The notes under the pieces were generated by a model. It had not been told where the DNA came from. It saw nothing but the letters and a program-made list of their open reading frames with translations, and searched no databases. Shown here one piece after another: positions 42,891 through 51,982 of a stretch of DNA of 64,000 nt. The position numbers and the translations under genes are program-made. The DNA comes from Bacillota bacterium (lineage in GTDB: Bacteria > Bacillota > Clostridia > Christensenellales > Aristaeellaceae): NCBI GenBank assembly GCA_023395615.1, contig JAEWYP010000019.1, positions 62,001 through 126,000 of the forward strand, in the 5' to 3' direction. Every line of letters begins with the position of its first letter. The first letter of the stretch is position 1.

Positions 42891-43955
42891 ATGACCGGTA
42901 TTTTAATCGGAACGGGAGTTCTGGCTGCCGTTGCACTCGTTTTCAGTCTTTTACTGACCCTGGTGAATAAAGCGTTCGCTGTGCCTTCTGACCCGACGAG
43001 AGATCAGGTACGCGATACGTTACCGGGCGCCAACTGCGGCGGTTGCGGTTATGCGGGTTGCGACGCGCTGGCGGATGCGCTGGCTGCCGGAAAAGCGCCT
43101 GTTAACGCATGCCCTGTTGGCGGCGCCGCCGTAGCAAAAAAAGTGGCGTCCATACTTGGTAAGGATGCCGGAACAGAAGAAACCCGAAAAATTGCGACTG
43201 TCGTTTGCCAGGGAACGCTGGATCGCTGTAAAACGAAGTTTACGTATTATGGAATTGAAGACTGTCTGGCCGCTACGCTTATCAACGATGGCAACCGCGC
43301 TTGCAAGTACGCTTGTCTGGGTTTAGGCACCTGCGTACGGGCCTGTAAGTTCGACGCAATTCATATTGATGAGTATTCTCAGATCGCCCGGGTCGATGAG
43401 GATAAGTGTACGGGATGTGGCGCTTGCGTTACCGCCTGCCCGAAACAGGTGCTGGACCTGCAACCCGTCACACTGCCCGTTAGGTTACTGTGCCGCGCCG
43501 CAGAAGAAGGTTATCTGGTCAGCGACAACTGTAAAATCGGCTGTGTCGGCTGCGAACTTTGCATGAAAGCCTGCAAATTTGACGCGATCGTGATGGAAAA
43601 CCACCTGCCCATCATTAACAAGGAAAAATGCGTCGGTTGTATGATGTGTGCCGAAGTCTGCCCGACGGGCGCCATGTGGGGAGACTTTGATAACCGGCAT
43701 ATCGCTTTGATTGACCGTGATCTTTGCATAGGATGCGGAATCTGCAAAAAAACCTGCCAGTTTGAAGCGATTTCCGGCGAACGAAAGAGCGTACATGAAA
43801 TCAACGAAGCTTGTACCGGTTGCGGGCAGTGCGTTCCGAAGTGCCCCAAGAAAGCGATTACCTTACCGGTCCGCCTGCATGTACGCGACGCTAACGCAAA
43901 GGTGGGTACCTCTGAAGGCGTGGCCGCGATCCCGGAAACGGAAACGAGCAAATAA
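42891..43955 (+). CDS. rnfB: Rnf complex subunit RnfB, extended multi-cluster form
   Basis: 354 residues from the ATG at 42891. One N-terminal membrane helix, then the Fes domain (NCGGCGYAGCDALADAL ... CPVGG), then a long series of 4Fe-4S motifs: CKYACLGLGTCVRACK, CTGCGACVTACPK, CKIGCVGCELCMKACK, CVGCMMCAEVCP, CIGCGICKKTCQ and CTGCGQCVPKCP. RnfB is the ferredoxin entry point. About seven clusters can be counted, on the rich side as in acetogenic Clostridia. Last rnf gene; proC starts 20 bases later. Confidence 0.95.
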   Translation: MTGILIGTGVLAAVALVFSLLLTLVNKAFAVPSDPTRDQVRDTLPGANCGGCGYAGCDALADALAAGKAPVNACPVGGAAVAKKVASILGKDAGTEETRKIATVVCQGTLDRCKTKFTYYGIEDCLAATLINDGNRACKYACLGLGTCVRACKFDAIHIDEYSQIARVDEDKCTGCGACVTACPKQVLDLQPVTLPVRLLCRAAEEGYLVSDNCKIGCVGCELCMKACKFDAIVMENHLPIINKEKCVGCMMCAEVCPTGAMWGDFDNRHIALIDRDLCIGCGICKKTCQFEAISGERKSVHEINEACTGCGQCVPKCPKKAITLPVRLHVRDANAKVGTSEGVAAIPETETSK

Positions 43956-43975
43956 CCCTGGAAAGGCGTGGTTTA

Positions 43976-44800
43976 ATGAAGCTTGGCTTTATCGGCGCGG
44001 GCAACATGGGAACCGCCATCCTGAAAGGTGTGCTGGAAAGCGGTTTCCTCAAACCGGAGGAGATTGCGGTTTTTGATGTGAATCAGGAACAAAGCATCCG
44101 TTTTGCCGGTGGGAAACCAGTGCGTATCGCCGAAACCGAAGAAGCGCTGGTGGAAGGGTGCGAGCGGATTCTGCTGGCTGTGAAACCCATATACATGAAC
44201 GATGTCCTGCAAAAAGCACGTCCGCTCGCGAAGGGAAAGGAATTTATCTCTATTGCCGCCGGATGGACTTTTGCCATGCTGACCGGAGTGCTGGATGAAC
44301 AAAGCGGCGCGCAGGTACTGCGCGTGATGCCCAACACGCCGGCAATGGTGGGCGAGGGGTTTACGGCTATTTGCGAACAGACCACGTTATCACACGAAAG
44401 TCTGGAATGGGCGAAGGCGCTGTTCGCTACGCTTGGCGAAGTGGCCGTCTTACCGGAAAGCCAGTTTGACGCGATTGTGGCGCTTACCGGCAGCAGCCCC
44501 GCCTATGTGTTTATGTTTATCGAAGCCATGGCTGACGCGGCGGTCAGGCTAGGCTTGCCCCGCGCTCTATCCTACCGTGCCGCAGCGCAAGCTGTGCTTG
44601 GATCCGCGCAAATGGTACTGACCACCGGCGAGCATCCGGGAAAACTGAAAGATATGGTTTGCTCCCCTGGGGGTACAACCATCGAGGCAGTAGCGTCGCT
44701 GGAACGGGACGGGTTCCGCAGTGCGGTGATTGAGGCTATGACTGCCTGCGCGGAGGAAAGCCAGAAGATGAGCGAACCAAAATCCAAGGAGCATCTATGA
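43976..44800 (+). CDS. proC: Pyrroline-5-carboxylate reductase
   Basis: 274 residues from the ATG at 43976. Last step of proline synthesis, NAD(P)H-dependent. NAD(P) site LGFIGAGNMGTAILKGVLES; LLAVKPIYMNDVL; VMPNTPAMVGEGFTAIC; and the C-terminal dimer domain with ALTGSSPAYVFMFIEAMADA and SPGGTTIEAVASLE. Overlaps rnhA by four bases. Confidence 0.95.
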   Translation: MKLGFIGAGNMGTAILKGVLESGFLKPEEIAVFDVNQEQSIRFAGGKPVRIAETEEALVEGCERILLAVKPIYMNDVLQKARPLAKGKEFISIAAGWTFAMLTGVLDEQSGAQVLRVMPNTPAMVGEGFTAICEQTTLSHESLEWAKALFATLGEVAVLPESQFDAIVALTGSSPAYVFMFIEAMADAAVRLGLPRALSYRAAAQAVLGSAQMVLTTGEHPGKLKDMVCSPGGTTIEAVASLERDGFRSAVIEAMTACAEESQKMSEPKSKEHL

Positions 44801-45321
44801 CGCAGACGACGGCGGAAAAATCCGTTCAACTATACACGGACGGAGCCTGCTCCGGTAACCCGGGCCCGGGGGGATGGGGCGCAATCCTGAGCTACAATGG
44901 GAAAACCAAGGAGCTGTCCGGGCATATGTCCGGAACAACGAACAACCGGATGGAACTTTTCGCCGTCATCAGCGGTCTGGGTGCGTTGAAGGAGCCCTGC
45001 AAAGTAGACGTGTTTTCAGATTCGGCTTATACAGTGAATGCTTTTAATGAGCATTGGATCGATAACTGGCAAAAAAACGGATGGATCACAAGCGACAAGA
45101 AACCGGTAGAAAACAGCGACCTTTGGAAGCTGCTGCTACAGATTATTCGCGTAAAAAAGCATCAGGTTACGTTTCATAAGGTAAAGGGACACGCCGATGA
45201 CCCACGCAACAATCGTTGTGACGAGCTGGCGCGCGCTGCCATTCAGGAATACAGGCGCATCAACGGAGAAACTACAGAAGAAGAAAAGAAGTATACGCCT
45301 GTACCACCCACAAAAAGATAA
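44797..45321 (+). CDS. rnhA: Ribonuclease HI
   Basis: 174 residues from the ATG at 44797 (ATGA overlap with proC). Degrades RNA in RNA-DNA hybrids. Catalytic residues are all present: Asp in YTDGACSGNPGPGGWGA, Glu in NNRMELFAVI, Asp in DVFSDSAYTV, and His/Asp in VKGHADDPRNNRCDELA. A ~20-residue charged tail is extra relative to E. coli. Confidence 0.95.
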   Translation: MTQTTAEKSVQLYTDGACSGNPGPGGWGAILSYNGKTKELSGHMSGTTNNRMELFAVISGLGALKEPCKVDVFSDSAYTVNAFNEHWIDNWQKNGWITSDKKPVENSDLWKLLLQIIRVKKHQVTFHKVKGHADDPRNNRCDELARAAIQEYRRINGETTEEEKKYTPVPPTKR

Positions 45322-45330
45322 AAACATCAG

Positions 45331-45360
45331 ACGGCGGTGCGGAAGCATACGCCGTTTGCT
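45331..45360 (+). terminator. Probable terminator after rnhA
   Basis: ACGGCG pairs with CGCCGT, with inner TGC/GCA around GGAA, nine bases after the rnhA stop. The T tract is weak. Confidence 0.45.
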
Positions 45361-45380
45361 CTATTCGGGGTCAAAGGCAG

Positions 45381-45409
45381 TAGACATTTTTAATAGGTTA
45401 TGTTACAAT
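45381..45409 (+). promoter_or_regulatory. Promoter of the SpoIID/SH3 wall protein gene
   Basis: TAGACA (45381-45386) and TACAAT (45404-45409), 17-base spacing, with an extended TGT before the -10; 42 bases before the ATG at 45452. It looks like a vegetative (sigma-A) promoter. Confidence 0.7.
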
Positions 45410-45451
45410 CCTAATAATTACAAAAGTATTAAGTCTTGCAGGAGGCACGCT

Positions 45452-48400
45452 ATGCGCAGGAAGACCGGGAAGGTTCTGTACAAAGCAGGGGCCTTTTTCA
45501 CGGCCTTTTGCTTTGCCTTCCTGCTTCCTTTCGGCGTATACGCAACCTCGGTAAGCGATGTAACGGTGAAAGCCGCGCCGCTTACCAAAGCGTCAACAGC
45601 GTTGGACGGCATGGTACGCGTTTACCTTTCATCGCTGGGAAGCCCAACCAGCCTCACCCTTACGATTGCCGGGAATTATACCCTCAGTAACGGCACGGCC
45701 TTAACCACCGGAGAAACGCTGTATGTCGGGTTTAACAGTTCCGCCGGCACCATCACGATGACGCGAAACGGCTCGCAATCCAACATGGGCAACTACTTTG
45801 CGTTACGCAGACACAGCGCGACAGGTACGAACGGCATTACAATCGCACAGGCGCGCAAACCATCCAACCCGTATCCTGGTGATTTATCTTTTCAGGCGGT
45901 GCGACAAAGCAGTGGAAGCTATAAACTGTATACTGTGGCACATATCTATATCGAGAATTATCTGTATGGCGTTCTCCCATACGAAATGGGCACCAGCGCT
46001 CCCGCTGAGGCGTTGAAAGCACAGGCGGTAGCTGCGCGGACCTATACGGTTCGGATGATGCAAAGCCGAACCTCCGGGTATTATGATGTGGTGGATACGA
46101 CCAGTGATCAGGTCTATAATGGCACGCCGTCCAGCAATGCCAGTTGTGTATCGGCAGTTGACGCAACAAAGGGGATTGTTTTGAAATATGGAAGCGGATA
46201 TGCAGCAACGTATTATTCTGCGTCCAACGGCGGCCAGACCGAATCCATTGCTAACATCTGGGGCTCTTCCGGATACCCTTATCTGGATGTTCACGACGAT
46301 CCGTTTGATTATAACAATCCGGACAGCATTGTAAAAAAGACGACGGTATACGCTAACGGCTCCGGGAATAACGCTTCGCTGATGGCCCTGCTAAAAACGA
46401 AGGCAATTGCAGCATTACAAAGCGCTGGTTATTCCGCAAATACTTCCAACACAACAATCCAGTTGATCAAGTCGGTCACTGCACATACGCCGATGTATGC
46501 TTCGCCAAGCAGACTATACACAAAAATGGATTTTTCTCTGTCTGTAACAACAGCCAATTCATCCGGAAGTACAGTAAGCGCTTCCGCAACGGTCACCTGC
46601 GATATTTTCTCAGAACTGGAAAGCATGCTGTCCATGAGTATTCAATCCGGAAAAAATGAACTCTGGTCCGTTTCCAAAAGCAGCACAGCTTTTACTTTTC
46701 AGGCACGACGTTATGGGCACGGGATGGGGATGAGCCAGCGTGGAGCCATGTACATGGGGAAGTTGGGTTACACGTACGATAAAATTATCGGGTTCTATTA
46801 TCCCGGCTGCAGCCGGGTGAGCACTTCGTTTACCAACACCATTCTAGCGGCCAATTCGGATGAGGAGATAACCAGCGAGGAAGATGCCGCGTCTGTGGAC
46901 GAGAACACGGATACAGGAGCATGCACAGCGGTTATCACCCTGGTTTCCAACAGCGCGAAGCTGGCCATCAGAGCCGGCAAGTCTACTTCCGCAGCCATAT
47001 TGGGGGTTGCGCCCGGCAGCTCGCCTGTCTCGGTGTACGCAAGCGATGGTACCTGGTGCCTGATCAAATTTGGTGCGATCGTAGGCTATGTACCGCTTAA
47101 CGCGTTGACGATTACCGGCACCCCGGCCACAACGTCCGACCAGAGTGTAACCAGTATCGTGGGTTTCGCAAAAGTGACAGCCAGCGATTACCTGAACTTA
47201 CGGGAATCCGGAAGTTATTCCGCCACGGTCGTTACAACCGCCTCCAGCGGCGCGGTGCTCACGGTGCTGGATAAAACCTCCTCCTGGGCGCATGTACAGT
47301 ATGGGGCGACTGTCGCTTATGCTGCGACGGCCTATCTGTCTTTTTCGGATACCTATCCGAGCGATACGGTCAGTACCGGTGCAAGCACGGCTACGGTTAC
47401 CACCGAAGACGGCAACCCAACCTATCTGAGACAGACGGCCAGTACCTCCGGTACGGTTCTTGCACAGTTGCCGAACGGAACGGTTCTCAATGTATCGAAA
47501 GACGACGGTTCTTGGGCGACAGTCACCTATAACGGAACCACCGGTTATGTGCTCTCATCCTGCCTCACATTTGAAGGAGACTCAACGGATACCACAGCAA
47601 CGGATTCACCGGGAACAGGCGAGGTATGGGCTACAGTAGGAACAGGCGGAGCTGTGCTGCGGGCAACCGCGGATGAAAGTGCCAGCACTGTAACCGAAAT
47701 TGAAACCGGGAAAAGCGTTATTGTTTCAAACCGTGGAGATACCTGGTGTGCCGCACGGTATAATGGTAAAACAGGATATATTCTGACCGCCAGTCTGAGT
47801 TTTTCCAGCAGCGAAACGCCAACCCCGACTGCTACCACAACCGCAACGGTAGCTACACAGAGCGGGTCATTGAATATGCGCACGGAAGCCAGCGCAGGCA
47901 GCACAATCCTTACAACAATCCCCAAAGGTGCGACAGTGACGGTCACCTCGAAGGGAACCATATGGTGCGGCGTCACCTACAGCGGATACTCCGGATATGT
48001 GATGACCGCCTATTTACAGTTTGCGGATGAGACCGATACGGATGATGAAACAGTAAATACAACCGCCACAGTAACCACCGTGTCCGGCTCGCTGAATTTG
48101 CGACAGTTGCCCAAAGCGGGCAGTTCGATTCTTACAACCATCCCACGACTTGCGATCATTAGCGTACAAACCAAAGGTTTGGAATGGTGCGCGGTAACAT
48201 ACAACGGGGTTTCCGGATATGTGATGACCGCGTTTCTGACATTTGCGTCGGCTCAGGATACGGCCACACCGGAAAGCACAACCACACCCGAAAGCACCGT
48301 AACGCCGGAGAGCTCGGCAACACCAGCGGATTCGACAACGCCTGAAACGACTGTGTCTCCAACTCCAACCGCTACCGTAACGGATGCAACGGGGAATACC

Positions 48401-49768
48401 AGCACAGCAATCGTAACAACACCTTCCGGCTCGCTCAACCTGAGGTCGGATATGCTGCCCGGCAGCCGTGTTTTGACGACGATTCCCAGAGGAACTACCA
48501 TTAAGGTTCTCCAGAAACTGGAGGCATGGACGCAAACAAACTACAACGGCTACACAGGCTATGTGATGAACACATACCTCACCTTTCCGTCTGGCGAGAG
48601 CACTTCCGGATCAACCGTGACGACTGCAACAGTAACTACAGCGTCCGGCTCGCTCAATCTTCGTACGGAGCCTTACGGAACAATCATCATGACGATCCCG
48701 CAATATGCGAGCGTAACGGTGTCACAGCGGGGGAGCAGCTGGTGTTACGTGCAGTATGCAGGTGTTTACGGGTACGTGATGACGGCTTACCTCTCATTTT
48801 CTGAAATCGCCGACACGGCCACAACAGCGCCAACAGATACAGCGACCGTAACCCCGACCGTAACCCCGACCGTAACTCCCGACACAAGCGATACCAGCAC
48901 GGTTGCCACTCCAAGTCCTTCCCCAACGCCTGCGCCAACTTCCACACCGGAAGCCCCCCTCACAGCAGTTGTAAACACGGTTTCCGGATCTTTAAATCTC
49001 AGGGCGGCGGCTTCCACATCGGCTGAAATTCTGACTACGATACCACGCCTCACAACGATAACGGTATCCAACAAAGGCACTTTGTGGAGTCAGGTTTATT
49101 ATGGTAGTTATACGGGATATGTTCAAAACGCCTTCCTTACTTTTTCTGTGGTAACAACCGTATCGCCTGCCGAAACCGTAAGTACGGTTGCGCCAACAAC
49201 GAATACGGGAACCACTGCGTGGGTTTATACCTCCTCCGGCTCGCTTAATCTTCGCGCGGCTGCTTCTTCCTCAGCAACAATCGTAACAACGCTGCCACGG
49301 CTGACTCAGGTAACGGTATGGGCTCAAAACGGATCCTGGAGCCAAATCAGCTACGGTATTTACAGCGGATATTGCATGAGCCAGTATCTGGTATCCACAT
49401 GCCCTGCGGAACTTGGAGTGACTGCGACGGTCACTTCTACCAGCACACCCGAAACCAATGCCGGGACAAGCAACGAAACAGATGCTCAAGCGGATACAGA
49501 GACGGAAAATACCGGAGAAACCGAAGTAATTACGGAGGATCCGACTCTGAAAGCTCCCGACCAGACGTTGTACGCTACCATTACGCCAAAAGACGGCGCA
49601 GAGACGCTATCGCTTCAAACAACCTGTGTACAGGGTGACGGATGGTTGCTGGAAATGATCGCGGGGAGTCAGGTTCAGGTGCTGCGAAATGGGAACAACT
49701 GGTGCGAAGTGATGTATTTTGGTCAGCCGGGCTTCTGCCTTACGGAAGGATTGACGATGATTGAGTAA
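45452..49768 (+). CDS. Large secreted SpoIID/LytB-domain protein with eleven SH3-like repeats
   Basis: 1438 residues. Start at the ATG at 45452, six bases after GGAGG; the frame is open upstream through rnhA but that part is not used. A signal peptide (basic MRRKTGKVLYK, hydrophobic AGAFFTAFCFAFLLPFG, then VYATS) is followed by a SpoIID/LytB catalytic domain (to about 460) with ENYLYGVLPYEMGTSAPAEA, the Glu of PYEMG being the expected catalytic acid, SNGGQTESIANIWG and GHGMGMSQRGA. SpoIID is a peptidoglycan lytic transglycosylase. Residues ~490-1438 hold eleven bacterial SH3-like repeats of about 60 residues, most starting near SGSLNLR and ending GYVMTAYLTF, joined by Ser/Thr/Pro linkers. A housekeeping promoter and great length suggest a vegetative wall protein rather than the sporulation enzyme (~340 residues). 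Confidence 0.9.
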   Translation: MRRKTGKVLYKAGAFFTAFCFAFLLPFGVYATSVSDVTVKAAPLTKASTALDGMVRVYLSSLGSPTSLTLTIAGNYTLSNGTALTTGETLYVGFNSSAGTITMTRNGSQSNMGNYFALRRHSATGTNGITIAQARKPSNPYPGDLSFQAVRQSSGSYKLYTVAHIYIENYLYGVLPYEMGTSAPAEALKAQAVAARTYTVRMMQSRTSGYYDVVDTTSDQVYNGTPSSNASCVSAVDATKGIVLKYGSGYAATYYSASNGGQTESIANIWGSSGYPYLDVHDDPFDYNNPDSIVKKTTVYANGSGNNASLMALLKTKAIAALQSAGYSANTSNTTIQLIKSVTAHTPMYASPSRLYTKMDFSLSVTTANSSGSTVSASATVTCDIFSELESMLSMSIQSGKNELWSVSKSSTAFTFQARRYGHGMGMSQRGAMYMGKLGYTYDKIIGFYYPGCSRVSTSFTNTILAANSDEEITSEEDAASVDENTDTGACTAVITLVSNSAKLAIRAGKSTSAAILGVAPGSSPVSVYASDGTWCLIKFGAIVGYVPLNALTITGTPATTSDQSVTSIVGFAKVTASDYLNLRESGSYSATVVTTASSGAVLTVLDKTSSWAHVQYGATVAYAATAYLSFSDTYPSDTVSTGASTATVTTEDGNPTYLRQTASTSGTVLAQLPNGTVLNVSKDDGSWATVTYNGTTGYVLSSCLTFEGDSTDTTATDSPGTGEVWATVGTGGAVLRATADESASTVTEIETGKSVIVSNRGDTWCAARYNGKTGYILTASLSFSSSETPTPTATTTATVATQSGSLNMRTEASAGSTILTTIPKGATVTVTSKGTIWCGVTYSGYSGYVMTAYLQFADETDTDDETVNTTATVTTVSGSLNLRQLPKAGSSILTTIPRLAIISVQTKGLEWCAVTYNGVSGYVMTAFLTFASAQDTATPESTTTPESTVTPESSATPADSTTPETTVSPTPTATVTDATGNTSTAIVTTPSGSLNLRSDMLPGSRVLTTIPRGTTIKVLQKLEAWTQTNYNGYTGYVMNTYLTFPSGESTSGSTVTTATVTTASGSLNLRTEPYGTIIMTIPQYASVTVSQRGSSWCYVQYAGVYGYVMTAYLSFSEIADTATTAPTDTATVTPTVTPTVTPDTSDTSTVATPSPSPTPAPTSTPEAPLTAVVNTVSGSLNLRAAASTSAEILTTIPRLTTITVSNKGTLWSQVYYGSYTGYVQNAFLTFSVVTTVSPAETVSTVAPTTNTGTTAWVYTSSGSLNLRAAASSSATIVTTLPRLTQVTVWAQNGSWSQISYGIYSGYCMSQYLVSTCPAELGVTATVTSTSTPETNAGTSNETDAQADTETENTGETEVITEDPTLKAPDQTLYATITPKDGAETLSLQTTCVQGDGWLLEMIAGSQVQVLRNGNNWCEVMYFGQPGFCLTEGLTMIE
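46917..49760 (+). repeat. Eleven SH3-like coding repeats
   Basis: Approximate starts: 46917, 47163, 47388, 47623, 47839, 48061, 48400, 48630, 48964, 49213, 49570. Units five to ten are most alike (core words SGSLNLR, LTTIPR, GYVMTA); units one, two and eleven are the most divergent. Linker lengths vary from about 15 to over 50 residues. Confidence 0.8.
48844..48879 (+). repeat. Three tandem 12-base units in a linker
   Basis: GACCGTAACCCC occurs three times in a row (third copy with one change), encoding a Thr-Val-Thr-Pro linker between SH3 units eight and nine. In-frame short tandem repeats like this can change copy number by slippage. Confidence 0.85.
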
Positions 49769-50516
49769 CGATGTCAGTCTGTGGCAGGACGAACGGCTGG
49801 ACGATCTGCAAAACCACGGGATGAAGATACTGCAAAAAATAAACGGCTATCGTTTCAGCATGGATTCGGTTTTGCTTGCTCATTTTGCCCGTCTTTCTAA
49901 AAACATGCAGATTGCCGATCTCGGCACAGGAAGCGGCATCATTCCACTGTTGATGTGCCAGCGTGAGACAACCGCACGCTTCTTTGCGTTTGAGAATCAG
50001 CCTGAGATGGCGGATATGGCCCAACGCAGCGTTTTAATGAATGGGCTGGAAAAGAAAATCTGCGTGTATTGCGATGATCTGCGGAATGCGCCTGACCTGC
50101 TCGGTACGGGTAACATGGATGGGGTAGTGTGTAACCCGCCGTACGGAAGGCGCGACGGAACGAATCCTTCCATTCGGGACGCACGCAGACTGGCCTGCAT
50201 AGAAACAGACTGTAATCTGAGGGAACTGGCGGCAACCTGCTCTGCGTTGCTTAAGAACCACGGGAAACTATCGATATGCTTTCCTGCATCGCGTATGCCG
50301 GAATTAACGGATGTACTGCGTGCCGGCAGGCTGGAACCCAAACGCGCCCGCATGGTGTGCGTCCGAACAGATAAGCCGCCTTATCTGCTGCTTTTGGAGG
50401 CGGTGAAGAACGCAAAACCTTCATTGTTATGGCTTCCAACGCTGTTTGTCTGTCGGGAGGACGGAACGCAGACCGAAGAGATAGAACGTATTTATTCTGC
50501 GCAGGAATCAGGTTGA
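49761..50516 (+). CDS. tRNA1(Val) adenine-N6 methyltransferase-like (TrmN6/YabB family)
   Basis: 251 residues, TTG start at 49761, ten bases after GGAAGGA and overlapping the wall protein stop by eight bases. Class I SAM methyltransferase: IADLGTGSGIIPLLM (motif I), FENQPEMADMAQRSV, and the N6-adenine motif NPPYGRRDG. The N-terminal MKILQKINGYRFSMDSVLLA is characteristic of the TrmN6/YfiC group, which methylates A37 of tRNA1(Val) in E. coli. The exact tRNA target in Firmicutes is not fixed. Confidence 0.87.
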   Translation: MSNDVSLWQDERLDDLQNHGMKILQKINGYRFSMDSVLLAHFARLSKNMQIADLGTGSGIIPLLMCQRETTARFFAFENQPEMADMAQRSVLMNGLEKKICVYCDDLRNAPDLLGTGNMDGVVCNPPYGRRDGTNPSIRDARRLACIETDCNLRELAATCSALLKNHGKLSICFPASRMPELTDVLRAGRLEPKRARMVCVRTDKPPYLLLLEAVKNAKPSLLWLPTLFVCREDGTQTEEIERIYSAQESG

Positions 50517-50695
50517 CCGGGTGGAACGATGACGATCCTCATGAGACACTGCAACAGTTTCTGTGAAAGTGATATGAACACGACCGGGATAATAATGCGG
50601 AGATAGAACCGATTTCACCCCTTGATCGATATGGATTGTTATGTATGAATACGGCAACGCTAAACCAACGATGAAAAATTAAATCATTGAATAAA

Positions 50696-50725
50696 ACAGT
50701 ACGGCGTTGCAGGCGTACTGTTTAT
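50696..50725 (+). terminator. Hairpin in gap before comEB
   Basis: ACAGTACG pairs with CGTACTGT, followed by TTATC. It overlaps the -35 box of the next promoter, so it may instead be a dyad symmetry over that promoter. The remaining 180 bases of the gap (50517-50695) show nothing recognisable. Confidence 0.4.
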
Positions 50726-50735
50726 CCTGTATAAT
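50707..50735 (+). promoter_or_regulatory. Promoter of the dCMP deaminase gene
   Basis: TTGCAG (50707-50712) and TATAAT (50730-50735), 17-base spacing, 30 bases before the ATG at 50766. Confidence 0.7.
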
Positions 50736-50765
50736 GCAAAAAAAGCCCGTGAAAGGGGCGAAAGT

Positions 50766-51227
50766 ATGGATAAATGGGATGACCGGTTTATGAAAATGGC
50801 AAAACTGATTTCCGAATGGTCCAGTTGTTACCGCGCGGGGCGTTCAGTCGGTGCGGTGATTGTGAAGGACAAACGGATCATGACTACCGGATACAACGGT
50901 GCGCCGGCAGGCCTGAAAACCTGCCGGGAACGCGGAGAATGCATGCGCGATCGCCTGCATATTGAATCCGGGACGAGAGCGGAGCTGTGCTATGCGATCC
51001 ACGCGGAGCAAAATGCGATCATTCAGGCGGCCAAGCTGGGTATATCTATCGACGGGGCAACGATTTACTGCACCCACCAGCCCTGCTCGGTCTGCGCAAA
51101 AATGATCGTGAACGTGGGAATTCGCCGTGTGGTTTTCGAACAGGCATATCCAGACCCGTTTGCCCTCGAAGTCTTTGAGGAGTCAGGGGTAAAGCTTGAG
51201 CATTATACCAAAGAAAAGCAGGAGTAA
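50766..51227 (+). CDS. comEB: dCMP deaminase family protein (ComEB-like)
   Basis: 153 residues from the ATG at 50766 (GAAAGGGG before). Zinc-dependent deoxycytidylate deaminase: YNGAPAGLKTC, zinc His and catalytic Glu in IHAEQNAI, zinc Cys pair in THQPCSVCAKM. Supplies dUMP for thymidylate synthesis. Gene symbol follows the Bacillus homologue; no competence genes are adjacent. Convergent with the DUF6062 gene (two-base gap). Confidence 0.93.
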   Translation: MDKWDDRFMKMAKLISEWSSCYRAGRSVGAVIVKDKRIMTTGYNGAPAGLKTCRERGECMRDRLHIESGTRAELCYAIHAEQNAIIQAAKLGISIDGATIYCTHQPCSVCAKMIVNVGIRRVVFEQAYPDPFALEVFEESGVKLEHYTKEKQE

Positions 51228-51229
51228 CG

Positions 51230-51982
51230 CTACTTTTTTTGCGGATAAGGTTCGCTGCCGACACACCAGCCGCGCAGGCGGTTTACGGCGCGCTCGACGG
51301 CTGTTTTACTCTCACCCCAGGGCTCTGCCTGAAAACGATAATCGAATTTCCTCGTAAACCAGTCCAGATCTTTTTCATCGTTCGCTAAGCGTTCTGTTAA
51401 AAAAGCCAGCGCCTCCGCTGTGAACTCGTTTTGCTGCTCGGGCGACAGGACCTCGCCGCTGGTTTCCAGCAATGCCTGCAGGTGTAGCAGGCATACCCCG
51501 TTGGATTGCTTCCATGCTGCGCGGAAATCAGAGTTCGTTTTCCACAGGTGTAAAAAAGTATCCCGATAACGCCGCATATGGGTATTGACTGCCTCGCAAA
51601 CGACGCAATGGGCTTGTAAGGCTTTCAGCTCGTCCGTTATTACGTTAACGGATGTTCCTTTACCAAACAGAGAGCGCCGCGCGGGCTGCGCATTCTCAAC
51701 TTTTTTTTGAAGCGTCTGTAACACTGCTAACTGGGCCTTTACGCGAGAATCCATCAACAGTGCGTGACCCAGCTTGTTTTGCTGGGCGAATAACATTTGT
51801 TGGTGTTTGCCGCAAACGCCACGTTCGTTGAAACGGATACGCACGTCTGGCTCCATCACACTGGCGCCAAGCGTACGCTCGATCTCTTCCACTTCGGTCT
51901 TACGCTCCAGTGAACAGAGTGGGCATTCGCCTTTCCACTCCATCGCTTCCCAGACAGGAATCGTATCCAGATGGTATTGCAT
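51230..51982 (-). CDS. DUF6062 family protein
   Basis: 250 residues from the ATG at 51982, six bases after GGAGG; an in-frame TTG fifteen bases upstream is rejected. Four Cys/His clusters recur: CPLCSLER, VCGKHQQ, CVVCEAVNTHMRR and VCLLHLQALLE, suggesting zinc binding or a redox fold. The middle and C-terminal parts are mostly helical and charged. It is known in Clostridia as an uncharacterised family, often near hydrogenase or dCMP deaminase genes; no function is known. Divergent from the hydrogenase sensory unit, whose promoter overlaps its start. Confidence 0.75.
   Translation of the reverse strand: MQYHLDTIPVWEAMEWKGECPLCSLERKTEVEEIERTLGASVMEPDVRIRFNERGVCGKHQQMLFAQQNKLGHALLMDSRVKAQLAVLQTLQKKVENAQPARRSLFGKGTSVNVITDELKALQAHCVVCEAVNTHMRRYRDTFLHLWKTNSDFRAAWKQSNGVCLLHLQALLETSGEVLSPEQQNEFTAEALAFLTERLANDEKDLDWFTRKFDYRFQAEPWGESKTAVERAVNRLRGWCVGSEPYPQKK

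Noticed and set aside
45197..45451. In-frame 85-codon extension upstream of the SpoIID/SH3 gene
   Set aside because: It overlaps rnhA in another frame, crosses a hairpin and the promoter, and the signal peptide begins at the ATG at 45452.
50696..50725. Hairpin before comEB as a small RNA or attachment site
   Set aside because: It is short, overlaps the promoter and has no partner repeat elsewhere in the window.
50766..51227. Competence locus because of comEB
   Set aside because: No comEA or comEC nearby; the protein is an ordinary dCMP deaminase.
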